DNA of 57,153 nt from Acanthaster planci (taxonomy: Eukaryota > Echinodermata > Asteroidea > Valvatida > Acanthasteridae): the NCBI RefSeq assembly GCF_001949145.1, contig NW_019091539.1, positions 312,432 to 369,584 on the forward strand, read 5' to 3'. Below are positions 39,301 through 46,404 of the stretch, piece after piece. Numbering within the stretch: the stretch's first letter is position 1; every line of letters starts with the position of its first letter. The notes under the pieces are model-generated. The model ran no database searches, was not told where the DNA came from, and saw only the letters and a program-made list of their open reading frames with translations. The position numbers were made by a program, and so were the translations under genes.

Positions 39301-42300
39301 TGAATAATCACAGATGTGTAGATGAATACAGTTTCTCTATTTTGTTTTGTTTTTGGATTTTGGGAGGTTTTTGTCTTTTTTTCCTCAGTCTGCTTTAACC
39401 ATCCACTTTCCAATTTTTGGTGGAAGGCCGTATTTCTTACAGCAACGTGCAACAAAATTTCACAGATTTAGTGCAAATACACAGGTGCATGCATTTTCAT
39501 GAGGCAGTCAATGGAATGGATAACTTTGTCTCTCAAAGGCAGAATTATTCTTTCCAATGCAAGAATGCATAACGTTCACCATTTGTTTCATACAACACCC
39601 AATTAAAATTCCCACCCAAATACAGATAAATGCCTCCAAGTTCTGAAATTTCATGCAACTGTAGATTCAAATGTTTTATAAACCTCATCCACAGATTCTG
39701 TATCTTGATTGGATGAGAGCCAGTCACATGGCACTTACTATTTTATGTTCTGCAAGGCAAAAAGAACTACACAAGTACATGTACATGAAGCAACCAAAGT
39801 ACATGTACATGTACTGTATGTGTACATGTACTATACTCGTACCAACCAAAGAATTCAACATGAGACCACTGGTACTGTGTGCAAATGCATACTGGTGTGC
39901 AAGTTGTGGATCATGCACATTCTTTAGTGCTAGCACTACAGAGATGCAGCCGATTTCATGAAACTTAATGCAATGGCGTAACGTCACTTACACTATATTT
40001 TATTGCGTACAACAACCTTGGTCCACACCCCTGAAAGCATGTTAAAATTTCATTAAAATTGGAAGATACCAGGTAATTACATGCAGGCTTATCATTACCT
40101 CCATAGCAATTTACAGAGATTTTATTGGATAGTGGAACTACATGTACATGTATATTTCTACATCACACATGTTCAGAGTAGAGTACTGCGTTTTCAATTA
40201 ACACACTCAAGAAATGTTCTTGCTAATTTTTGGGGAGTGTGCTTTCATTCAGAAAGAACATCTCAGCAATGATAAACTAGTAGGCCCTATAGAAGATGCT
40301 TTTTGAGTCCAAAAGGAAATTTATTCTGAATTTTTAGTTGCTCTAAAGAACAAAGTACTTGACCCCAGTAAGTGAACGACTGTTAATGTTGAGGTTTGAT
40401 GGTAATTCAACTTCACTTTGGGAAAAGGAAGCAAGATCAAATTTCAAATTTAACAATGGGTCAACAATTTGACCATCATGAGATTCTAATACACAAAATC
40501 TACAAATTTAACATTTTTAAGATAAATAAACAAGAACTGGCAAGATCTATGTCATTTTTCATTTTAGATTATCATTGACCTATCCTTTCCAGCCCATCCT
40601 ACCTTCAAAATAGCACCAAAAAACAAAAACCTAAACAAAAATACCGTAATTTGTAGGGCTATTCAGAGTACCATGTACCTGCAACCCAACCATCAATTTT
40701 GGGGACCTGGTTCCATTTTGTCCATTTTATTACCCAAAACTGCCCCTGTAATGGCAACACAGTTCAGAGAGATGAACACCCTTTACTTTGCTTACATGTA
40801 CAGTACTTGCAAATACAAAGTTTAAGTTGTAAAGTACATGTAGTCCTATGTAATTTTAATTGCCGAATGCAGGAGAAGCCAGTGTGCCAGTACAGCCTTC
40901 CATCCAGAAGCTTGGCAGTAGAGTGGGTGAGGGACGCTGTGGAAAATACCGTACATATTTGACTGCCATGCTTTCGTTATAATTAACCCTAACCCTACAT
41001 AATACTACAAATTACTACTTGTAGTAAAATGTAGTAGTCAGTGCTGCCACTAGCAAGAGGACATGACTGCATTGTTCTCTGAAGCCATAAAATACAATAG
41101 AAAAGACAAGGTACCGGTACCATACAGTGCTGTGACACTATGAATGCATGGCTTTGTTTTCTATACCAGTAACAATGGAAGGAACCTAGCCAGAAGTAGT
41201 AATCTGTAGCGCTAGGTCCTTCAGGCTCAGGCTACTACTAAGTATTTTGTAGTACTGAGTACTGTAAGCCAAACAATATGCTTGGTGGTTAGGGTTAAAG
41301 AATTCTGGGGAACCCTCTCCTTACAGGAATCGGCCAACTGGGTCCCATACTACGTGTTCCTGTAAATGTATACCACTCATACATGTACGTGTAATTAGAA
41401 CCATCAACAATTTCTCCCAATACACTTAAGGACCTGTGCACTGTATCTGGTGCACTTGCCCTGATTACACTGCAGTACGTGCACATTATCTGGCCAAATT
41501 GCTCCCAATACCTTGCTGTCACGTTTGCCATTCAACTTGGACACTTTTCCCTAAACTGCTCTGCAAAATGAGAGAATGGGCATGATGAATAGATACAGGA
41601 ACTGGTATGTGTAACAGCTATTGAATAAAAGGATGAAACTTTAATAAATATATAAAAATAACATACCGTACCAGTAATAGATTCAAGGATCCACGGGTTG
41701 CACCTGGAATGCCACCCACATTGGTTACTTTGTTTATTTTCAATTTTGTTTAAGGGAGACACATTTTCCTTTTTGCCTACTTTCCGTTTGCCTTTGACCA
41801 GTTTTTAAGAAATAAATTCTCACTAACACAATGTCAGACTTTGAGCCCAGTTTCTTACGGTAGTTTGTTCCAATGTCATTCAAATGTGGCTAGACAATTT
41901 ATTCGCTTTGATTACAATTACTTACAAGACAAAACGACATTGACTAAAAGAAGGATTACTACATGTAGTGAGTTGCATGACATAGTAACACAGGGAACTA
42001 TGCCAACGGCCTACAACTACAACGGCCACATCAAAGCTCTGGATTGATACATGTATTTTATTGTACATGTACCAGTATCAGTATGGACAAGCACAGTGAT
42101 CAGGTGATGAGCCACTGTATGCGAGTACATGTACATGTTTGTGTACATTCCTGCCCTATCATTAGGAAAAAACACACTTTGTTGAATTACTGCATGTACA
42201 AATACAAGTAGTGAGACTTCAAAATACATACACTTTATGGAAAATACATACATGTATGTACGTACAAACACCAACGGAGATCCCATTTGAACAGACCAAC

Positions 42301-45300
42301 TCCAACTGTTTTTAAAGTTTTGAAAATAAACTCTTATTGCATTTAGTGTTTAATAAATCATACATATTCATTACCAAATCATGTCTTGTTTACAAGACAA
42401 AGTAAAAAAGAAAAAGTAAGTCATGTTTTGCATCTGTATTTTTTGTAATTTTGCTGAAACTTTTGAACATTGTCTTTGAGTTTTATGACAAATTTCCACA
42501 ATCTGACCGCTGGTGGCGCAGTTGAGAAACGAAATTTGTATGATGTTACACAAGAGAAAACATTGAAACTGGTATCCGTGGCACGACTGGTTGTGCTACC
42601 AACGTACATATATATGAAAATGGAGCTACATGTGCGTGCACCGCGTGTCAGGGATCGATCTGTATGCAGGTTCTACTGTGCCTCATTATCTCTTTTCGGT
42701 TGAGAGTTTGTGCTCCTTTCTTCATGACTTACAATAATGCCCAAATCGTGCGTCTTGGTGGACGTACACGTACTAGAAATTCTGCCAAAGAACCGCGATT
42801 GAAATTCTTGGAGTTTCCGAAGAATGAGAGCATTCTTCAAGTTCGTGCTGTCGTCCGCAGCTATGCGTGCTATGGATGCATATAGCGCACGTACTGTGGT
42901 ATTTCCTATCCACGGTAATACATGTACATCACAGAAATCAATATTCATTAGACACTAATGAGTCGTGACGACACGTCCATTTTTACAACTGCAGACTGGA
43001 CTCCCAGGAAAAATAGGTACAAAAACTGTGTTTTATTAACACAAAAACGTGTATTTATTAGACTTGGATCCTCTAAATAGGATTCAATATGAGAAAAATC
43101 TACACCGTTGGAGTTGGTCTTTAACTGTATCTTTCATTTACTAAGGATTCCTACTAATTTTTACCATGTGTGAAATTTGGTGTGTGGCATGACGCGTGCC
43201 TGTGTGGAGACAGTTCCCAGACCACATCCCTAGAAAAAAGCTGTGACAAGAACGGTCTCAATTCCTTAAACAGGAAAAATACCAGTCCCTGGTAACAAAT
43301 GGCAGTATGCGTGGAAGGCTACTAGGCATGTTTTAATATGCATGGCCATGTGTAATGCTCAACAGAATTGCTAATGCTGCTGCAATCATACATGAAGGCG
43401 ACCGGTACACTCAAGGAAACTTGAATTTTACATGATCCCATACATTGAGACAAACCAAATGCAATGAGATTGTCAAATTGCCTTGAGAGAAGGCAGCGGA
43501 AGATAACCGTGGTATCAAACCTACATGAACCTGTTGCTGGTACCCTACATGTACATTGAAGTCCAGCCCCAGGCTGAAATGTGTGAATGGAATTGTATTT
43601 CTTGGCACCTTCTCCAACAAATTTCAGCCCACTTCATGTATGTGGGTAAGCATTTGTTGGACATGCATCACATATTCAGGATATTTTGGAAAGGACGAAA
43701 AAGCACAACCATGCTTTAGAAATGCATAAGCATTTCTTGCTACCCACAGCTACTGTACATGTAGCCTTACATTGTACATGCAGTTCAAACTCCAATGCTT
43801 TTTTCAAGAACAAATTATGCCACACCCACATGAAACTAACCAATTAAATTACACGGTTTTAAGATGTCAGTTCTACAAAATGCATCAAAAGTTACAACTG
43901 TATGATGAAGACAGTACTCAATACAAGTCCTATATAAATTCTCATAAATTCAGATAGAATCAAATAACGGCAACAACATCAACTCAGTTTGTTCCACGCT
44001 CTAGCTGCCAATACACGAAACTAGTGCCCCAAGGGGCTGCATTTTATTACTGCACATTTACATGCTAATTGTAAATGATACATTTTATCATAAAAATAAT
44101 CCAATGAGGTAAGCTCTCTTTACCTTTGTCCAAGCAGAGCCTTCTTAAGGTATGTCTTTCCAGCACCAGCTTGGCCAACAATCATCAGGCGGGTCCGATG
44201 GACCGCCTTGGTCCCAGAGTTGGCAGCAACTTGGAATGCAGCGGCAGCCTCAGGCCCCCTGGCCAGGACTTCTGAAGGCACATCATCTTGGACTGAGGGA
44301 GGGAAGAAAAAAGTTGTCCATTCTGGCTACCATTTACTAGTACTTGAATAGAGAAACAACAGTTCAACCATGAACCAGATCCCACAAAATAAGGCTGACG
44401 GCCATTTTGTTTCAGTCTTCATTAGAAACCAAACTGAGCTAAATTTATTTATTTTGGTGAAGTGCTCGTGTTGGAACCTTATCAAAAATATATATTATGT
44501 GGGTGAAAAATGTTGACGGTTCCTGCTGATTTACAGGGAGAGATTCTCTCAAAGGCCTTTATCTGGCAACATACATGTATGGCTCATTTTGTTAAGTTGG
44601 GTTACAACTGGGAAACAATTTTGTTTCAAAAACTCTTCATTTTTAGTGCATTGTTCTTTAATGGTACGTTGTATCTTTACATGAAGCTGCTTCACACATT
44701 CACAATTTCACATCAAAAATTCAAACAATTTTAAATTTCCCACAAAGATCAAAAGATGACACTTTTGTGACTCAAATGTAATAACATTTTAGAATTTTTA
44801 TTACCACACTGATACCCAAAATCAAATTACTTGAGGCTGGGATGTGAAATTAAAAAAAAAATTACCCCTTAATTGGCTCTAATCAAAATCTACTGGTCAA
44901 AAACTTCAAGAATTGAAATTTTTCCAGGATTTAGAGAGACATTTCTTCACCTGTAACTTTATGTTCCTTGAAAAGTCAAAGAAACTACAGTGGATGTACA
45001 TGTATGGTCGGTTTTCTGCACAGTGATGGAATTTACAGGACATACAAGCAAGAAGGTAGTACTGAAGGTAGGCAGGTTCTAAGTACATGTACATGTATGT
45101 ACATGTACCGTGGAAACTACGTGTAAGTTAAAGCCTCAATCCAAAAAAGTCTGCGAGATGAACTGTGGGTATAACAACAGTAAGAGAGGTCCTTCTGTCT
45201 GTAACGGGAGAAAATGGCACATTATGGGGAACTCGCAAAACAACAACTCTAACTAAACCAAGGATCTTTGAGGGAAAAGTCGCAGGAAACTGAATTAATA

Positions 45301-46253
45301 AGGACTCAGACACCAATACTTGACTTCAACAAAAGGACAAAAAGAATTTATCAATGAAAAAGTTCTGGAAAAATACAAAAATCCTAAAGGACTTTAAAGA
45401 CTAAAACCAAAACCCAACACAGTATGTAAAATGGACCCAATGAGCAGAGTTTGGCTTTCGATCACTGACTTCCAGCAGAAAAGGGCTCAAGCAGAAAACC
45501 ACGCTCCAGTTAAAGAGGAACAATACATGTGACGTTGACTGGTCTCTGCTGATCTGTCACACTGAATGTGGCTAGACCATGTGTCAACACTATATAGGGG
45601 GGAGCTGGGGCTTAAATACATAAACAGGGGGGCACACTAAAAGAAAAAATACAGGGAAACTCTAAACAAAAACTATTTATGGAGGGGAACTACTCCTATG
45701 AAAAGACGCTTACAAAAGTATAACAAATTTCTAGCTGTGCCACAGGTCCATACATGCACATGTATGTGTACTTACTTGGTTGAATGCATCGTATAGACAC
45801 CGTCCATCCATGTAGGTCTAGTATAACCCAGACTGGTCTCTTAATATCAAGCGACCCTTCAGGGAGCTGATACTGCTGGAGATGCTCATTGTTTATAAGA
45901 AACTGTACAACTCTCTCTCTTGTGTAGAAAAGAGAGAAGAGGTTTTCTGTCTTTGCCTTACTTTCCGGGATGGACTTGGCCCAGGTACCCGGCAATTCAG
46001 TCAAATTGGGCAGGAGGTACTGGGGTAAGGCACCAGGATCTAAGCCGTCTGGATTGTGATTGGTCAGCCCAGCTCGTAAGGCACCATTCCAGCAGGTCTC
46101 GTATTTGCAGAATTCAAACGACACCCTCCGGCCTGGTTCGAGGGGTCCGTTGCTAAAGACAATCGCGTGGCTGAAGCCACTGACACGCGTGGCTGTGTTG
46201 CCATCCTCAGACAGCTGAATGTTGGCACCATGGCAATGGGAGTGAAAGCGCAT
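9021..46253 (-). CDS. NHR-Roc-COR-Death-TIR protein with C-terminal CaaX box (ROCO family)
   Basis: Twenty coding exons, listed separately, join without a frame break to 3855 nt, 1284 residues. Residues 1-159 form a Neuralized homology repeat. 160-578 form a Roc GTPase: Walker A GQAGAGKT 199-206, switch threonine about 224, G3 DFTGQ 433-437, G4 THRD 525-528. About 579-910 form a COR dimerisation domain with a Cys/His cluster at its end. About 976-1053 form a Death domain, about 1063-1175 a TIR domain, then a Gln run 1246-1256 and terminal CVML 1281-1284. No leucine-rich repeats or kinase are present, unlike LRRK proteins. Known biology: ROCO GTPases act as dimers; Death and TIR domains recruit partners or, for some TIRs, cleave NAD; CaaX boxes are prenylated. 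A membrane-tethered immune or cell-death switch is inference. The ATG at 46253 starts the NHR and has a purine at -3. The 13267-14182 gap could hide a further phase-1 exon. Confidence 0.88.
9108..9140 (-). repeat. CAG/CAA trinucleotide run (11 Gln)
   Basis: Eleven consecutive Gln codons on the minus strand, mostly CAG with two CAA interruptions, lie in the last exon of the ROCO gene. Such runs often vary in length between alleles. Confidence 0.95.
9556..9625 (-). repeat. tRNA-derived SINE head (Pol III A and B boxes)
   Basis: On the minus strand TGGCACAGTGGG (9618-9607) resembles a tRNA A box, and GGTTCGAATCC (9576-9566) is a perfect B box about 30 nt further on. The stretch lies in the last intron of the ROCO gene. 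No complete tRNA cloverleaf is evident, so a SINE is likelier than a tRNA gene. Confidence 0.6.
10665..10842 (-). CDS. ROCO gene exon 19: second half of TIR domain
   Basis: The acceptor is TCTATGCTGTAG and the donor GTAGGT. It encodes AVIVCVTPQYVLSESC, NREVYLADLLKKPIIPVMF, VPWPPPGGL and LIYVDIHG. The Glu in NREV (residue 1135) sits where SARM1-type TIR NADases have the catalytic Glu, judged by alignment from memory. Confidence 0.92.
11493..11671 (-). CDS. ROCO gene exon 18: first half of TIR domain
   Basis: The acceptor is CTCATTTGTAG and the donor GTAGGT. It encodes PVVFISYNWGIQEEV (TIR box 1), LRE-type helix MRDHLERAGFPCWMDI and GGGDALYAKIYEGIRNAK. Enters in phase 1, leaves in phase 0. Confidence 0.93.
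12385..12558 (-). CDS. ROCO gene exon 17: rest of Death domain
   Basis: The acceptor is GTTTCCTAG and the donor GTCAGT. It continues YKKAKIQKFQDELNPALILI, then LDWIQNSGNTALSLEMMISY and LEQMQREDVIDVIQKG, completing a six-helix Death domain. Phase 1 at both ends. Confidence 0.9.
12671..12690. repeat. Perfect 20-bp palindrome
   Basis: AATGATCATTAATGATCATT reads identically on both strands and is itself a direct repeat of AATGATCATT. It is intronic, with no other context. Confidence 0.8.
12944..13081 (-). CDS. ROCO gene exon 16: linker and start of Death domain
   Basis: The acceptor is TTTCTTGTGTCCAG; the donor GTTGGT is non-optimal. It encodes VPFTLNTPSRKDKITEDNIP, then PPWVKAASKLLNSG and ADWLALATKLG, the first helices of a Death domain with the hallmark 'DW..LA..LG'. 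Phase 1 at both ends. Confidence 0.88.
13267..14182. other. Assembly gap, 916 N
   Basis: This is unresolved sequence inside the intron between exons 15 and 16. The flanking exons fit each other in phase 1, so no exon is required here, but one with a length divisible by three could be hidden. Confidence 1.
14243..14498 (-). CDS. ROCO gene exon 15: COR end with Cys/His cluster
   Basis: The acceptor is CATTCTCCTCCAG and the donor GTGAGT. It encodes VRNFLDTALSDL, then a cluster of Cys and His (CPCGRRCGLHGTEGC, CLHFLNLEECL, CEHRQVKTS) and RKWFPKEKPTI. The cluster could bind a metal; that is inference. It leaves in phase 1 immediately before the assembly gap. Confidence 0.88.
15050..15139 (-). CDS. 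ROCO gene exon 14: short variable linker in COR
   Basis: The acceptor is CCCTCCTAATAG and the donor GTAAGA. It encodes 30 residues, basic and Ser/Gly-rich (VTMVKAERSDEGGSRRMSSK). It has phase 0 at both ends, so it could be skipped without a frameshift. Conservation is weaker than in its neighbours. Confidence 0.75.
15706..15863 (-). CDS. ROCO gene exon 13: COR
   Basis: The acceptor is CCCTCTCTCATAG and the donor GTGACT. The junction with exon 12 restores FLPVGLFHRLVVRA, the conserved continuation of COR. The rest reads FRQARFFVDEQHDFVLEM. Enters in phase 1, leaves in phase 0. Confidence 0.9.
16381..16492 (-). CDS. ROCO gene exon 12: COR
   Basis: The acceptor is TTCCTTGATAG and the donor GTAAGA. 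It encodes IWYYMPSCLKELPNR and NAVIFYITFGGFLP, the conserved 'Y.P..L' and 'FGGFLP' blocks of COR. Leaves in phase 1. Confidence 0.9.
17072..17227 (-). CDS. ROCO gene exon 11: COR
   Basis: The acceptor is CCCTTTCTTGTAG and the donor GTAAAA. It encodes FAPCWKRLHEQGILEDRLVD, HLWAETLEQKP and LLGLMEKFDLLCR, matching COR helices that follow the 'PQWL' block. Phase 0 at both ends. Confidence 0.91.
17896..18102 (-). CDS. ROCO gene exon 10: COR core
   Basis: The acceptor is CATTGTTTTGCAG and the donor GTGAGT. It encodes VKQMASEVGI, MLQFYQDLGVVIYNPE and NMVILRPQWLMEVFKRI. The pattern of a winged-helix segment, 'LGVVIY' and 'PQWL' is diagnostic for COR. Phase 0 at both ends, 69 codons. Confidence 0.92.
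18410..18553 (-). CDS. ROCO gene exon 9: start of COR domain
   Basis: The acceptor is TCTGTTTTGCAG; the donor GTTGGC is weak but keeps the family reading. It encodes IVKLRECIEQVARQ, MGEHIPLKWLRFEHSVAEL and KKGTNCLPIEK, the usual first helices of COR. Reading past the donor gives a 28-residue alternative tail and a stop. Confidence 0.84.
19099..19212 (-). CDS. ROCO gene exon 8: end of Roc domain
   Basis: The acceptor is TGCCTTGTAG and the donor GTATGG. It encodes VDEKFRVIRAC, then ILPTYFAVENCSEN, which fits the last Roc strand that precedes the COR domain. Phase 0 at both ends, 38 codons. Confidence 0.87.
19478..19663 (-). CDS. ROCO gene exon 7: G4 motif
   Basis: The acceptor is GGCCCCGAGCAG and the donor GTCAGT, which is less common. 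It encodes TNLDHIDFWLRSVHAH, characteristic of Roc domains, and PIFIIGTHRDGLG with G4 THRD at residues 525-528. A GTAAGT inside the exon after WSQG is read through because the frame stays open and the family signature follows. Confidence 0.88.
19875..19973 (-). CDS. ROCO gene exon 6: Roc strand after G3
   Basis: The acceptor is TTCTTTGTAG and the donor GTAGGT. It encodes VYLSSRAVYLLTFDLTKDLD, a typical Roc strand leading to the G4 half, then SDGCCEQ. Phase 0 at both ends, 33 codons. Confidence 0.88.
21084..21344 (-). CDS. ROCO gene exon 5: end of insert and G3 motif
   Basis: The acceptor is CATCCATTCAG and the donor GTAAGA. It encodes IDSSDLSDSKGHTT, a helix (SLDRLVAGRVAALVDEYLKR), then IDLSIWDFTGQSVYYTLHQ with the G3 motif DFTGQ at residues 433-437. 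Both ends are phase 0. The exon is separated from exon 4 by an 11.5-kb intron. Confidence 0.9.
26841..26947. repeat. (AAAC)n minisatellite, about 32-bp unit in three copies
   Basis: Blocks of AAAC repeats are separated by the spacer CACCCC at regular spacing, giving a higher-order unit of about 32 bp repeated three times. Confidence 0.9.
27494..27573. repeat. ACATGT-rich palindromic microsatellite
   Basis: Runs of TACATGTACATG alternate with short interruptions over 80 bp. The same motif recurs throughout the window, for example at 39774-39831 and near 25915, 35090, 35690, 38272 and 45080. Confidence 0.85.
28668..28730. repeat. Perfect 30-bp inverted repeat with 3-nt loop
   Basis: Arm 28668-28697 (CAGGGAAAAAAGGCACAACA then TGCATGCATG) and arm 28701-28730 are exact reverse complements around AAG. 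The outer bases stop matching at 28667/28731. A partial third copy of the GCATGAAGCATGCATG core follows at about 28729-28744. Confidence 0.95.
29217..29340 (+). repeat. Repeat-like segment with hairpin followed by GAAACG
   Basis: GGACAG..CTGTCC forms a short hairpin and is followed directly by GAAACGTTG. This arrangement recurs in dispersed repeats of many animal genomes as I recall. No coding content is visible. Confidence 0.3.
32195..32532. mobile_element. TTAA-flanked piggyBac-like MITE (E1), interrupted by a gap
   Basis: It begins TTAACCCTAACTGCCC and ends GGGGGTTAGGGTTAA, so the ends are inverted repeats bounded by TTAA. The middle holds an assembly gap (32309-32513), so the true length is unknown. 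The visible interior is rich in AGGTTTTG-type motifs. Confidence 0.65.
32309..32513. other. Assembly gap, 205 N
   Basis: Unresolved sequence inside the TTAA-flanked element E1, probably a local repeat that failed to assemble. Confidence 1.
32818..33116 (-). CDS. ROCO gene exon 4: charged insert within the GTPase
   Basis: The acceptor is CATTCTTTGCAG and the donor GTAAAG. It encodes about 100 residues rich in Glu, Asp, Arg and Lys: a helical segment (EEEYAQAIAANIAHELLRRR), then a disordered-looking acidic stretch ending in SDLEVTDSNRMSE. It sits between switch I and G3, where compact Roc domains have only a short link. It enters in phase 1 and leaves in phase 0. Confidence 0.83.
33382..33509 (-). 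CDS. ROCO gene exon 3: switch I region
   Basis: The acceptor is TTTTGTTAG and the donor GTAAAT. It encodes SCFEEEIPTGGLDTTQLCHI, matching the Roc switch I pattern in which a Thr precedes Gly-Ile/Leu-Asp. The rest is a polar linker ending in QQQRQEKSDQEK. It enters in phase 2 and leaves in phase 1. It is separated from exon 2 by a 10.6-kb intron. Confidence 0.85.
35425..36028. mobile_element. TTAA-flanked piggyBac-like element (E2) with GGAGGATT internal repeats
   Basis: The left end is TTAACCCTAACCCACC and the right end ACTAGGGGTTAA. The interior carries many copies of GGAGGATTTTGGAGGATTGA with GGATGAATG, on both sides of a unique core. It shares its right TTAA with the next element. No transposase frame is visible. 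Confidence 0.6.
36025..36350. mobile_element. TTAA-flanked piggyBac-like MITE (E3)
   Basis: It begins TTAACCCTACATG and ends GTAGGGTTAGGGTTAA, and is 326 bp long. The interior is closely similar to the reverse complement of 40983-41298, which confirms the element boundaries. It inserts next to E2 at one shared TTAA. Confidence 0.75.
36418..36978. mobile_element. pogo/Tc1-mariner-type non-autonomous element
   Basis: It begins TACAGTCGACTTTCGGTAAT and ends ATTAATGAGAGTCGACTGTA; the ends are inverted repeats (ACAGTCGACT) flanked by TA. Sub-terminal motifs such as AATATGAGCT and AAGACGAG recur inside. The 561-bp interior has no transposase frame. The ends resemble Tigger/pogo elements. Confidence 0.7.
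38740..38969. mobile_element. Palindromic MITE with long inverted repeats
   Basis: The left arm GGTTAATTTTGCTCTTCTTT continues through CATTT..AAATTGCT..AAAA and GGTCACTC.CCCAAATG. The right arm is its near reverse complement, ending AAATGAAAGAAGAGCAAAAT. Arms of about 80 bp leave a short core, so the 230-bp unit can fold into one hairpin. Confidence 0.75.
39774..39831. repeat. ACATGT-rich stretch
   Basis: Repeated GTACATGTACATG segments separated by AAGCAACCAAA and TGTATG. It belongs to the same motif family as 27494-27573. Confidence 0.8.
40983..41298. mobile_element. TTAA-flanked piggyBac-like MITE (E4), inverted copy of E3
   Basis: It begins TTAACCCTAACCCTACATAA and ends GGTGGTTAGGGTTAA. 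Its reverse complement aligns over the full length with 36025-36350, including the CTGAGCCTGAAGGACCTAGC block. It is 316 bp long, with small indels between copies. Confidence 0.78.
42737..42885 (+). pseudogene. Decayed THAP zinc-finger fragment
   Basis: MPKSCVLV at 42737 matches the start of a THAP domain (M-P-x-x-C). A different frame then gives RNSAKEPRLKFLEFPKNE, resembling the THAP 'F..FP' block. The two parts are offset by a frameshift, and the second conserved Cys of the C2CH set is not seen. THAP domains occur in P-element-type transposases and cellular DNA-binding proteins; this looks like a relic. No transposase body follows. Confidence 0.4.
44124..44292 (-). CDS. ROCO gene exon 2: linker and P-loop
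   Basis: The acceptor is TTCCCTCCCTCAG and the donor G|GTAAAG. It encodes EVLARGPEAAAAF, the strand TRLMIVGQAGAGKT (Walker A, residues 199-206) and YLKKALLGQ. The residue after GKT is Tyr, where Ser or Thr is more usual in Roc domains. It enters in phase 1 and leaves in phase 2. Confidence 0.9.
45776..46253 (-). CDS. ROCO gene exon 1: Neuralized homology repeat
   Basis: This exon encodes an almost complete NHR domain: MRFHSHCHGANIQLSEDG, AIVFSNGPLEPGRRVSFEF, the hallmark WNGALRAGLTNHNPDGLDPG, then LPGTWAKSIPES and RPVWVILDLHGW. In Neuralized E3 ligases this fold binds peptide ligands. The donor is A|GTAAGT, phase 1. The start is taken at the first Met of the domain; the GTG-initiated extension to 46295 is not plausible for an animal gene. 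Confidence 0.9.
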
Positions 46254-46404
46254 CTTTGCTGATGGCCTGACAAAGTGGAGTTGTTTATCTGACACTTAAT
46301 GTCACCATCCTAGACACCAGAAATGTGCTGCACCGATTACATGTTGGCAAACGGCCAACTGGACTCTGAGCATTCCATTGTTATCAATTGTTGGCGACAA
46401 CCAC
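46254..46404 (-). promoter_or_regulatory. 5' UTR part of first coding exon with two short upstream ORFs
   Basis: A strong acceptor (TTCTCTTTTTAG) ends at 46405, so the start exon probably begins at 46404 and a non-coding exon lies further upstream. Between it and the NHR start are two short uORFs: 46378-46337 (13 codons plus stop) and 46308-46285 (7 codons plus stop). An in-frame TAA at 46298-46296 shows the NHR frame does not run further up in this exon. A good donor at 47523/47522 (TTCGAG|GTAAGAAGG) is one candidate for the upstream non-coding exon. Confidence 0.45.

Larger units (their letters stand above)
33510..44123. other. Intron 2 of the ROCO gene, 10.6 kb, transposon-rich
   Basis: No ROCO exon is needed here because exons 2 and 3 match in phase 2. 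The stretch holds three TTAA-flanked elements, a pogo/Tc1-type element, a palindromic MITE, several ACATGT runs and a THAP-like fragment. Confidence 0.7.

Noticed and set aside
42780-42850. Resemblance to 18S rRNA (GAAATTCTTGGA)
   Set aside because: The match is one short block without the flanking rRNA sequence; the THAP-like protein reading explains the region better.
46254-46295. GTG-initiated N-terminal extension of the NHR protein
   Set aside because: An in-frame TAA lies directly upstream and animal genes start at ATG; the ATG at 46253 fits the domain start.
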